Below are positions 16,116-22,392 of a DNA stretch of 64,000 nucleotides, in pieces. This stretch comes from an uncultured Phycisphaerales bacterium (lineage in GTDB: Bacteria > Planctomycetota > Phycisphaerae > WQYP01): positions 62,001 to 126,000 of the forward strand of contig CAIMWO010000019.1 in the NCBI GenBank assembly GCA_903845195.1, given 5' to 3'. Under the pieces are notes generated by a model. That model made no database searches. It was not told where the DNA came from and worked only from the letters and a program-made list of their open reading frames with translations. A program made the translations under genes and the position numbers. Position 1 is the first letter of the stretch, and each line of letters begins with the position of its first letter.

Positions 16116-17309
16116 TCAGTCCCTTCGTTGCGCCTGCAGTACAACTGAAATGTCGTCGACAGGTCCGTTCTGCTCGATCCGCGGAAGACTCGCCAGAAAC
16201 TCCGGCCCGCATCCGTCGATCCACAGCCACTTCCCATCAAACTTCTTGGGGCGAAGCAGCAGATTTCGCCGGACAAAGTAGCTTACCAATAGGCAGCACC
16301 AAATAACTACGATCATGGGCACTACAATTCCCACCTCTTCATCGTGCATACCATAAATTAGAAACAGGAATACGCCGGCGCTCAGAACTCCAGCCCCGAT
16401 TGAGCACAAGACCCACATATGCTTTGCCCATCTGTGGCGTGTGCATAAATGGGCCTTGATCTCAACGATCGTGCCGATTCTGCAATACCCGAAAATAGCA
16501 TCCAATTTGCGAGCCAGGACCAAGCCGATAATCAATCCCACAAGCCCATGCAGCCCAACATCTCCTTCATTACCGTAAAGTAATCGCTCGGGTCGTAGTT
16601 GTGCGCCATCACGATTGCACACGGCACATCGTTCCGGCAATTCGGCGCCATGGATCACCGCCAGGCGTTTTCCGTCCGTGCCGAATTGACTATCGTCCTC
16701 CTCAAACACGGTTGCACCCACCGTGGTCGGGGCCGCAGTTTCAGTTCCATCGATCTCGGCATATTGAACGCCTTGCCGAATAATAGTCCCATCAACGTCC
16801 TGGCCCTTCAGATATTCATATGCCGTTACGGCATTCCTAATCCCCAAAATCTTGACGAGCTTCGCAAGCCTGTTTACACCCGATACCTCTTCGTCCGACT
16901 CTTGATTGAGCGCCTCTCGCAATGCATCTGCCGTACCGCCGCAGGTTCTCGCGAGGACCTCTGAATCCCCTGACAACTGCTGCTCTAGTTCGCCTGTGTC
17001 TTCGCCGTAGAAATATCCGGGTTGGGAGCAATACGTATCTACCAGCTTCCCATTCTCCCAGACCCAATATTCCAGAACATCATCGTCATGCACCATCAAT
17101 TGCATCACTACCCCGCCCACCTTGTCCGCCACCCCCAGGCCAAACTCTTCGTCCTGTCCATATCCTTCAGAGTAGACCCCCACCCACCCTGCCGACGCCG
17201 GACCCACGAGACATCGAATCCCACGCGCCCGCGCCACCTCCGTTGCTATGTGCAAAACCCGCTCTCGTTCTTGGGTCTTCACTTGCACGCATCCGTAACT
17301 CTCGCGCAT
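16116..17309 (-). CDS. Hypothetical membrane protein with CxxC motif
   Basis: 397 residues with a strong GAGGAG ribosome-binding site. The first 230 residues are soluble, acidic and low in similarity to anything recognised (GELEQQLSGDSEVLARTCGG, AYEYLKGQDVDGT). A CAVCNRDG motif and later CTRH could bind a metal. Residues 270-345 hold three hydrophobic segments (GLVGLIIGLVLA; MWVLCSIGAGVLSAGVFLFL; VPMIVVIWCCLLVSYF), and a cytoplasmic tail follows (LLRPKKFDGKWLWIDGCGPE). The layout resembles uncharacterised planctomycete membrane proteins. It is upstream of rsgA on the same strand with an 79-base gap, so linkage is possible. Confidence 0.55.
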   Translation of the reverse strand: MRESYGCVQVKTQERERVLHIATEVARARGIRCLVGPASAGWVGVYSEGYGQDEEFGLGVADKVGGVVMQLMVHDDDVLEYWVWENGKLVDTYCSQPGYFYGEDTGELEQQLSGDSEVLARTCGGTADALREALNQESDEEVSGVNRLAKLVKILGIRNAVTAYEYLKGQDVDGTIIRQGVQYAEIDGTETAAPTTVGATVFEEDDSQFGTDGKRLAVIHGAELPERCAVCNRDGAQLRPERLLYGNEGDVGLHGLVGLIIGLVLARKLDAIFGYCRIGTIVEIKAHLCTRHRWAKHMWVLCSIGAGVLSAGVFLFLIYGMHDEEVGIVVPMIVVIWCCLLVSYFVRRNLLLRPKKFDGKWLWIDGCGPEFLASLPRIEQNGPVDDISVVLQAQRRD

Positions 17310-17504
17310 TGGGGAACTCCTCTTGATGTCTACCCGGCCAAGCCCCCGATGTCACAGGACACTCCTCAATGCGCAACATTATGATGCCGGTCTCAAGTAC
17401 GGGCAACGCTGCATTAGCTCTCATCCCAAAAGATGCGCGTGGAGCCTTCCCAACCTCGCGTCTCGAAGTCCCAATTAACCATTTAACAACTTAACCCCTT
17501 AACC
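17310..17504. other. Intergenic region with TTAACC-type heptamers
   Basis: No gene seen. About 17475-17503 carries repeated TTAACC/TTTAAC units of roughly 7-bp period next to the terminator. The rest holds upstream sequence for the minus-strand gene ending at 16116. Confidence 0.5.
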
Positions 17505-17554
17505 AAAAAAAGAAGGCCGCGGGAGCATGTCTGTAGCTGGTGCTCCCAGCGGCC
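17505..17554 (-). terminator. Strong intrinsic terminator
   Basis: On the minus strand, GGCCGC-T-GGGAGCA pairs with TGCTCCC-GCGGCC (13 bp with one bulge; loop at 17528-17540), followed by TTCTTTTTTT. It ends transcription coming from the CBM48 gene at 17751. Confidence 0.8.
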
Positions 17555-17613
17555 TCGGCGGAGGAGGAATTGACCACCCCACCCCTCATCCCTCTATTTT
17601 CTCCCCTCCCTCC

Positions 17614-17738
17614 TGAAATTCAGAATTCAGAAGTTAGAATGCCGTCCCCGTCTTCTTGCTTCTTTATTCTTGCTTCTTGCTTCTTCGCACCAACGTCGCC
17701 CCCCATTCTGAATTCCGAACTCTGAATTCTGAATTCCG
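17614..17738. repeat. R1 (AATTCAG) copies around a TCTTGCT heptamer tract
   Basis: R1 occurs at 17614-17640 in one orientation and at 17705-17738 (ATTCTGAATTCCGAACTC...) in the other. Between them, 17655-17692 is built of TCTTGCT/TCTTTAT 7-bp units. No gene lies here. Confidence 0.85.
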
Positions 17739-17750
17739 CCCCCCCCGCCC

Positions 17751-18074
17751 TCACGCCACCCGCAGTTCTCGCCTAAGCGCCAGCGACGGATGCGCCGTGA
17801 TCGACAGCGACTGCGCCGAATTCTCCGGCACCCACAGCACGCTCCCGTTCCCAATCACCCGCGTTCGCAAGTCCCGGTCCTCCACATCATCGATCACAAA
17901 AAAAGCATACCGATGCTTCCCCGGCGGCAGATCGATGATGCGCTCCCAAAGATCAGCCCCCACCTGCACCAAGGGATGTGCATTGGAATGCCAATTGTTG
18001 AAATCACCCAAGATCGCCACGTGCCGCGCACTGGGCACCCGAATTCGAATCGTATGCGGTACTAAAACGTTCAT
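17751..18074 (-). CDS. Glycogen-binding (CBM48/AMPK-type) domain protein
   Basis: 107 residues from MNVLVPHTIRIRV; GAGGA precedes the ATG. The whole protein is one isoamylase-N/AMPK glycogen-binding module: HVAILGDFNNWHSNAHPLVQ gives the GDFNxW carbohydrate-binding core, followed by LWERIIDLPPGKHRYAFFVI and VIGNGSVLWVPE. Such single-domain proteins bind alpha-glucans or act as sensors for partner enzymes. No glycogen enzymes are near. It ends at a strong terminator, so it is probably a single-gene transcript. Confidence 0.85.
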   Translation of the reverse strand: MNVLVPHTIRIRVPSARHVAILGDFNNWHSNAHPLVQVGADLWERIIDLPPGKHRYAFFVIDDVEDRDLRTRVIGNGSVLWVPENSAQSLSITAHPSLALRRELRVA

Positions 18075-18485
18075 GTTTTTCCTCGTTTCTTTGCCGCCAT
18101 CCCGCATCGCAATCCCGCTTTATCTAAAAAACAGGATCACAACCCCGGCAACAGCAGCCGTCGCGCCTCCACGGCGCCTAACCTAACTCTTTGTCATTTC
18201 AATAATTTGTGCGTTACATCAAGATTCCGTGTGCCTGCATCTCACCGACACATGCAACACCACATTCGCCCCGCACAAGGCCGCCCGCCGCAGACCGCAG
18301 CAAGCATATTAGAGGATGACCCAACCAACTTCATAAACTAAACACCTACTATTCCTATCAAAAAAGTAGGATATCGGCGACCCAGCCCCTTGTCAACATC
18401 CTCTTATTCGAAAACTCCCTCCGCCGGAGACCATCAAATTCCCCACAGGTCGAACCCCTCCCTCACAAGAAATCTCAAAACGGAG

Positions 18486-18570
18486 GGATCCGCCGATGAA
18501 CGCCGAGAAACGCCGATGTCGGACATAATCCAAAAAATATCTGCGTTCATCCGCGTTCATCGGCGGTTTC
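18486..18570. repeat. R3 inverted pair able to form a hairpin
   Basis: Left arm starts CCGCCGATGAACGCC, right arm ends GCGTTCATCGGCGG; about 21 of 24 positions can pair around a loop of some 30 bases. Confidence 0.75.
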
Positions 18571-18663
18571 CCTCGCCAAGTCTCGAAGCCACGAACCAAC
18601 ACCCACGCCCCAAAAATTTGTGCCCATTTGTGCCCATTTGTGGTCCCGTCCCGTCGTCCCCCC

Positions 18664-18697
18664 ATTCTGAATTCCGAACTCTGAATTCTGAATTCCG
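18664..18697. repeat. R1 element
   Basis: ATTCTGAATTCCGAACTCTG followed by AATTCTGAATTCC, the commonest form in the window. Near-identical copies are at 17705, 19245, 26044, 39160 and 63557. Confidence 0.9.
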
Positions 18698-18708
18698 CCC
18701 ACCCCCGC

Positions 18709-19170
18709 CTACACCGGAAACCCCCGCCCCACTCTCGGCTTTCCCGTCTTCCGCCAGACGATCGCCAAGCACCCCGCAGCAATTCCTGTGGGAAACCAGA
18801 GCGGAAAAGTAATAATCCACCTCTGAAACGGTGTGGTTGTCTCGCGCCACGCAAAACCGCGCAACAGCAACCCCGCCGTTTGCCAATCAAGAACGAATTG
18901 ATGACGGTGCGCGCTTACGCGCCAGCCGGGATCCAAGAGGTCGCTATCGGGAAGTAGCAAGCGTTCCGTATACAGCAAGCTCATGTTTCCGTAACCGACG
19001 CGGAAGTACCAACCTTGGAAATCGTCTTCAAGGAGCGAGGCAACCGGAGCTCCCGCACGCCGGATCATGCCGACCACTTGCATGTCAACCACATAACTCG
19101 CAGCCCACGTCCCCGCGCATAACAACAGCGCGCCCAGAAAAAATCCCCGAATCACCAACCGCCTGCTCAT
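18709..19170 (-). CDS. Hypothetical two-span membrane protein
   Basis: 153 residues. A membrane helix opens the protein (GFFLGALLLCAGTWAASYVV) and another lies near the end (WIITFPLWFPTGIAAGCLAI), with an extracytoplasmic middle (DLLDPGWRVSAHRHQFVLDW). The end, WRKTGKPRVGRGFPV, resembles the basic GFPV tails of the microproteins at 20287-21077, although it lies on the opposite strand about 1.1 kb away. The family is not recognised. R1 and R2 repeats flank it on both sides. Confidence 0.5.
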   Translation of the reverse strand: MSRRLVIRGFFLGALLLCAGTWAASYVVDMQVVGMIRRAGAPVASLLEDDFQGWYFRVGYGNMSLLYTERLLLPDSDLLDPGWRVSAHRHQFVLDWQTAGLLLRGFAWRETTTPFQRWIITFPLWFPTGIAAGCLAIVWRKTGKPRVGRGFPV

Positions 19171-19196
19171 TCCCCCATCCTACCCGCCCCCCAAAA

Positions 19197-19277
19197 ATTT
19201 GTGACCATTTGAGCCCATTCGTGGTCCCCTCCCGTCGTCCCCCCATTCTGAATTCCGAACTCTGAATTCTGAATTCC
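19197..19277. repeat. R2-like plus R1 composite
   Basis: TTTGTGACCATTTGAGCCC, then GTCGTCCCCCC, then R1 at 19245-19277. The same order (R2 or R5, GTCGTC and C-run, R1) recurs at 18616-18697, 34590-34728 and 63508-63592, so these are composite modules. A CCCACGG-type heptamer tract follows at about 19288-19325. Confidence 0.8.
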
Positions 19278-19366
19278 GCCCCTCCCGCGGCCCACGGCCC
19301 ACGAATCACGGCCCACGATCCGCCGCCCACTAGCCGCCAACCACCCCCCACCGTTACACTGCCCCC

Positions 19367-20290
19367 ATGAACGATACCCCCTTATTAACACCCTTCCCCC
19401 GCGTCGCCATCCTCGGCGTCGGTCTCCTCGGCGCCTCCCTCGGCCTCGCACTCAAAAAACGCCAACTCGCCACACGCGTCCTCGGCGTCGGCCGCGCCAA
19501 CTCCCCCTCCCTCCAAACCGCCCTCGACCGCCACGCCATCGACGAATCCTTCACCGACCCCGTCGCCGCTTGCCAATCCCTCGCCGCCGGCGACCTCATC
19601 GTCCTCGCCACCCCCGTCCGCCAATTCCCCGACATGCTCCAGCGCATCGCCCCCCACCTTCCCCCCGGTGTCCTCATCACCGACGTCGGCTCCACCAAAT
19701 CTCAGGTCCTCCAATGGGCCCACGACCTCCTCCCCAACACCGTCCACTTCGTCGGCTCACACCCCATGGCCGGCAGCGAACAAAAAGGCCCCGCCGCCGC
19801 CCGCGACGACCTCTACGAAAACGCAGTCTGCCTCGTCTGCAAAACCCATTCAGAATCCAGCATTCAGAATTCAGAATTATCCCCCACCGCTCGCATCACC
19901 GCCCTCTGGACCGCCCTCGGCATGCGCGTCATCCCCACCGACGCCGCCACCCACGACCGCTGGGTCGCCACCATCTCCCATCTCCCCCACGCCCTCGCCG
20001 CCGCACTCGTCAACACCGCCGCCGCCGACCCCGCCTCCCTCCAATCCATCGCCGGCGGTTTCCTCGACACTACCCGCATCGCCGCCGGCGACACCACCAT
20101 GTGGACCGACATCTTCCTCACCAACCGCCCCGCCGTCCTCGCCGCCATCGACCAGTTCGCCCAACAACTCCAAACCTTCCGCACCGCCATCGCCAACAAC
20201 GACGAACCCGCCATCCGAAAATCCCTCGACTCCGCCCGCACCACCCGCCAATCCCTCGCCGACCCGCGCAACAAGAGGAACTCCGAATGA
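19367..20290 (+). CDS. tyrA: Prephenate dehydrogenase with repeat insertion
   Basis: 307 residues. The Rossmann motif is VAILGVGLLGASLGLAL; catalytic-type residues sit in FVGSHPMAGSEQKGP and HDRWVATISHLPHALAAAL. TyrA converts prephenate to 4-hydroxyphenylpyruvate in tyrosine synthesis. Between CLVCKT and PTARITALW, where relatives have a short loop, this protein has HSESSIQNSELS, encoded by an AATTCAG heptamer tract (19848-19876). The end, DPRNKRNSE, matches the tails of the following microproteins, and its stop overlaps the next ATG (GAATGA), so the gene appears translationally coupled to that array. Confidence 0.9.
   Translation: MNDTPLLTPFPRVAILGVGLLGASLGLALKKRQLATRVLGVGRANSPSLQTALDRHAIDESFTDPVAACQSLAAGDLIVLATPVRQFPDMLQRIAPHLPPGVLITDVGSTKSQVLQWAHDLLPNTVHFVGSHPMAGSEQKGPAAARDDLYENAVCLVCKTHSESSIQNSELSPTARITALWTALGMRVIPTDAATHDRWVATISHLPHALAAALVNTAAADPASLQSIAGGFLDTTRIAAGDTTMWTDIFLTNRPAVLAAIDQFAQQLQTFRTAIANNDEPAIRKSLDSARTTRQSLADPRNKRNSE
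19848..19876. repeat. R1 heptamer tract inside tyrA
   Basis: ATTCAGAATCCAGCATTCAG followed by AATTCAGAATTA, in the orientation free of stop codons for the + strand. It is translated as about 11 extra residues. Confidence 0.85.
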
Positions 20291-20451
20291 CGACGTCACA
20301 CGATCTTTCAATTGCATTCCTGCTCATCGTCGGCGGCCTGATTTCGGCCATGATGTGCGGCATCGGCCAGATCCTCTTCTTACTGCTCCGTCGAAAGAAA
20401 ACTTCGCAAGGCTTTCCGGTCGATCCCCGCGCCAAGGGGAACACCGAATGA
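20287..20451 (+). CDS. Coupled single-span microprotein 1 (GFPVD tail)
   Basis: 54 residues. One hydrophobic segment (AFLLIVGGLISAMMCGIG and ILFLLL), then basic RRKKTSQ, then the tail GFPVDPRAKGNTE. By the positive-inside rule the tail is cytoplasmic. The ATG overlaps the tyrA stop as ATGA, and the ribosome-binding site (AAGAGGAAC) lies inside the codons for the tyrA tail. It is the first of five consecutive genes with the same design. The family is not recognised; its size would make many gene finders skip it. Shared design and perfect coupling argue that it is a real gene. Confidence 0.72.
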   Translation: MTTSHDLSIAFLLIVGGLISAMMCGIGQILFLLLRRKKTSQGFPVDPRAKGNTE

Positions 20452-20615
20452 CCGAAAATATGACTCCTCTATTACTGGTCCTCGCCGCCGCCTTTGCGCT
20501 GATGGCCCTCATTACCGTGGGCCTCCTGTTCTTCGTGCGATTCTTGCCGCTCTACCGGAAAACGTCGCCGAACGGTTTTCCGGTCGATCTCCGCGACAAA
20601 AGGAACTCCGAATGA
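20448..20615 (+). CDS. Coupled single-span microprotein 2
   Basis: 55 residues: MTENMTPLLLVLAAAFALMA opens a long hydrophobic helix (continuing LITVGLLFFVRFLPLY), then RKTSPN and the tail GFPVDLRDKRNSE. The last five residues are identical to the end of TyrA. The start overlaps the stop of microprotein 1 by four bases (ATGA); AAGGGGAAC, within the upstream tail codons, acts as the ribosome-binding site. Function unknown. Confidence 0.72.
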   Translation: MTENMTPLLLVLAAAFALMALITVGLLFFVRFLPLYRKTSPNGFPVDLRDKRNSE

Positions 20616-20779
20616 TGGTTCAAGTAGTGCCAGTGCGGCTCATCATCGTCCTGTTCTCCTGCGGCTTCCTGCTGGCCGTCATCGTCGGAATCGGTGCACT
20701 CCTCTTCTTCCTCCTCCGTCCCAAAAACCCCTCCCAAGGCTTCCCCCTCGATCCCCGCGACAAAGGGAGTTCCAACTGA
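20612..20779 (+). CDS. Coupled single-span microprotein 3
   Basis: 55 residues starting MMVQVVPVRLIIVLFSCGFL, with a helix to about residue 38, then RPKNPSQ and tail GFPLDPRDKGSSN. It begins within the ATGATG at the end of microprotein 2; either Met could be used. Upstream AAAAGGAAC is the ribosome-binding site. The helix (FLLAVIVGIGALLFFLL) closely resembles those of microproteins 4 and 5, pointing to tandem duplication. Confidence 0.72.
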   Translation: MMVQVVPVRLIIVLFSCGFLLAVIVGIGALLFFLLRPKNPSQGFPLDPRDKGSSN

Positions 20780-20931
20780 TGGGCTTTCTCTTCCTCCTTC
20801 TCCTACTCGCCACCGGCTTCTTCCTGGCCGTCCTCCTCGGTGTCGGCCTACTCCTCTTCTTCCAACTCCACCGAAAAAAAGCCCCCCAAGGCTTCCCCAT
20901 CGATCTCCACAACCAAGGGAGAACCAAATGA
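20779..20931 (+). CDS. Coupled single-span microprotein 4
   Basis: 50 residues: MGFLFLLLLLATGFFLAVLL, then GVGLLLFFQLHRKKAPQ and tail GFPIDLHNQGRTK. The start overlaps the previous stop by one base (TGATG). Ribosome-binding site AAAGGGAG. At the DNA level the tail region, CAAGGCTTCCCCATCGATCT, is identical to that of microprotein 5, so these two are the most recent duplicates. Confidence 0.72.
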   Translation: MGFLFLLLLLATGFFLAVLLGVGLLLFFQLHRKKAPQGFPIDLHNQGRTK

Positions 20932-21077
20932 TGGGCATTCTCGTCGTCCTACTCGCCGCCAGCCTCTTGCTCGCGGTCCTCGTCGGCATCAGCGTGCTCC
21001 TCTACGTCCTGCTCCACCGCAAGCAAGATCCACAAGGCTTCCCCATCGATCTCCACACCAAGAGGAACACCCAATGA
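20928..21077 (+). CDS. Coupled single-span microprotein 5
   Basis: 49 residues: MMGILVVLLAASLLLAVLVG, then ISVLLYVLLHRKQDPQ and tail GFPIDLHTKRNTQ. It overlaps the stop of microprotein 4 by four bases, with CAAGGGAG upstream. Its own tail codons carry AAGAGGAAC followed by ATGATC, which starts the next frame; that frame then runs into a repeat hairpin. Confidence 0.72.
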   Translation: MMGILVVLLAASLLLAVLVGISVLLYVLLHRKQDPQGFPIDLHTKRNTQ

Positions 21078-21235
21078 TCACAACTTCGCCGTCGCATGGC
21101 CATGAACACCACCAAGTCACCAAGACACCAAGACACTTATTGTTTTTATCTGAAAAGCTTGGTGTCTTGGTGCCTTGGTGGTTGAACTCCGTCCTCGTTT
21201 CCGGAATGACCCCCGCAATACGCGCGGTGCACTGA
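21074..21235 (+). CDS. Short frame carrying an inverted R4 pair (possibly disrupted sixth microprotein)
   Basis: 53 residues from the ATG overlapping the stop of microprotein 5 to a TGA that overlaps the ATG of the next gene by one base. It lacks the membrane helix and the GFPVD tail; most of it (HQVTKTPRHLL ... EKLGVLVPWWLN) is encoded by the two arms of the R4 hairpin at 21109-21181. The precise overlaps at both ends suggest that repeat DNA replaced or entered a former unit, leaving a frame that still carries ribosomes across to the next gene. Its product may have no function. Confidence 0.4.
   Translation: MITTSPSHGHEHHQVTKTPRHLLFLSEKLGVLVPWWLNSVLVSGMTPAIRAVH
21109..21181. repeat. R4 inverted pair, near-perfect 24-bp hairpin
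   Basis: Left arm 21109-21132 (CCACCAAGTCACCAAG...) and right arm 21158-21181 (...CTTGGTGCCTTGGTGG) pair at 23 of 24 positions with a 25-base loop. It sits inside the coupled operon. Confidence 0.9.
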
Positions 21236-21915
21236 TGGCCGGCGCCCTCTACATCTGGATCATGCTCGGCTTCTTCACCTGCGCCGCCGCCCTCATCCTC
21301 CTCATCACCGCCCTGCTCTACCTCGGCCATTGGTACCAGAAAAAAACCACCGGCGCCACCCACGGCTTCCTCGAAAAACCCCCCGACCCCCCAAAATCTC
21401 CTGCCACACCTCGTCAGAAAACTCCAGCGGTTCTTTCCATAGGCATCGAAGCGCACCTTGAAGAAGATTCGATTCGAAAAGTTCTTACAGAGTTATTTTC
21501 GAAACAACGCGTTCGCTCGCACAACGAGCTACTCGAGGAAACAGGTTCGCTGCCTTGGGAAGAAATCGCGGATATTGAGTTTTCCTTGAGCCATCCTCCG
21601 AAGGGCGAATTACAGACGGTTCTCGATTTGACAATGTATCGGCACACGGATCAAGATCTGCATCATCTCAACGTAATGATTGCAGGCAATCTGGCGCGCT
21701 TGCTCAACTGCCGTGCGTATTGTGATGGCAGCGGGTATGTCAAAGATCTCACGCCATACAGTGGCTTGATGTTTGCACCGGATGGCACGTGTTGGCTTGC
21801 GGATGACTCGAACACCGATTTCGCCGACGGTACTGGCGGCTCCATCCGGCTGGTGAAACAGCTCGAAATCGAAATTCCGCCTATGCCCCCCACAGATGAA
21901 ACACCCGGGAAATGA
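21235..21915 (+). CDS. Membrane-anchored protein beginning with a microprotein-like segment
   Basis: 226 residues. The N-terminus MAGALYIWIMLGFFTCAAAL then ILLITALLYLGHWYQKK, followed by TTGATHGFLEKPPDP, repeats the plan of the upstream microproteins (helix, basic stretch, GF-x tail). It is joined to a soluble domain of about 165 residues (SIGIEAHLEEDSIRKVLTEL, LDLTMYRHTDQDLHHLNVMI, YSGLMFAPDGTCWLADD). The soluble part has less C-biased codons, so it may have been fused later. The start overlaps the previous stop by one base. The family is not recognised; it could be the effector or anchor partner for the microproteins. Confidence 0.6.
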   Translation: MAGALYIWIMLGFFTCAAALILLITALLYLGHWYQKKTTGATHGFLEKPPDPPKSPATPRQKTPAVLSIGIEAHLEEDSIRKVLTELFSKQRVRSHNELLEETGSLPWEEIADIEFSLSHPPKGELQTVLDLTMYRHTDQDLHHLNVMIAGNLARLLNCRAYCDGSGYVKDLTPYSGLMFAPDGTCWLADDSNTDFADGTGGSIRLVKQLEIEIPPMPPTDETPGK

Positions 21916-21959
21916 GTATGCGAAGTTATAATGACTCGATCTAAGACAAGAGACGAGAG

Positions 21960-22382
21960 ATGCCGACCCTGAAATCGAAAACCTCCCGCAAACTCCCCAC
22001 CACCATGGCCGCACTCGTGGCCCTCTTCCCGCCGCGCGCCATCCACGACAACGTCAGCTACGACAACACCCAGGAAATCATCGACCACCTGCTGTCCGTA
22101 CCGCACCGCACCCGCGATCAGGATCTCTACCTCGACACGCTCACCGTATTGCTCGAAGCCTATGAAGATGAGCACGAAGCCCTCGATCCCGCCGAAGTCT
22201 CACCCCTCGAAGCGCTGCGCACGCTCGTCAGCGAACACGCCATGACCCCCACCCACCTCGGCGAAATCCTCGGCGACCGCTCGCTGGGCACACGCATCCT
22301 CAAGGGCCAACGCGAACTCTCCAAAGCCCACATCCGCGCCCTCGCTGCCCACTTCCACGTCAGCCCGGCGCTCTTCCTGTAA
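21960..22382 (+). CDS. HigA-type antitoxin (no toxin gene adjacent)
   Basis: 140 residues. The C-terminal two-thirds match the HigA (COG5499-like) pattern: LLEAYEDEHEALDPAEVSPL followed by a helix-turn-helix (EALRTLVSEHAMTPTHLGEI ... ILKGQRELSKAHIRALAAHF, HVSPALFL). Members bind operator DNA and neutralise HigB mRNA interferases. No HigB-like frame is upstream, where the partner usually lies, so this is a solitary antitoxin or regulator. An acidic-basic N-terminal extension of about 15 residues precedes the conserved part. Confidence 0.75.
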   Translation: MPTLKSKTSRKLPTTMAALVALFPPRAIHDNVSYDNTQEIIDHLLSVPHRTRDQDLYLDTLTVLLEAYEDEHEALDPAEVSPLEALRTLVSEHAMTPTHLGEILGDRSLGTRILKGQRELSKAHIRALAAHFHVSPALFL

Positions 22383-22392
22383 GGCCCCGCCC

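Larger units (their letters stand above)
18075..18708. other. Gene-free region with mixed repeats
   Basis: No convincing gene. 18360-18480 looks like ordinary non-coding DNA. It then carries an R3 inverted pair (18486-18570), a degenerate R2 (18616-18645, TTTGTGCCCATTTGTG) and an R1 (18664-18697). Confidence 0.6.

Noticed and set aside
17505..17554. Small RNA or tRNA-like stem-loop
   Set aside because: Long stem followed by T-run on the minus strand is fully explained as an intrinsic terminator.
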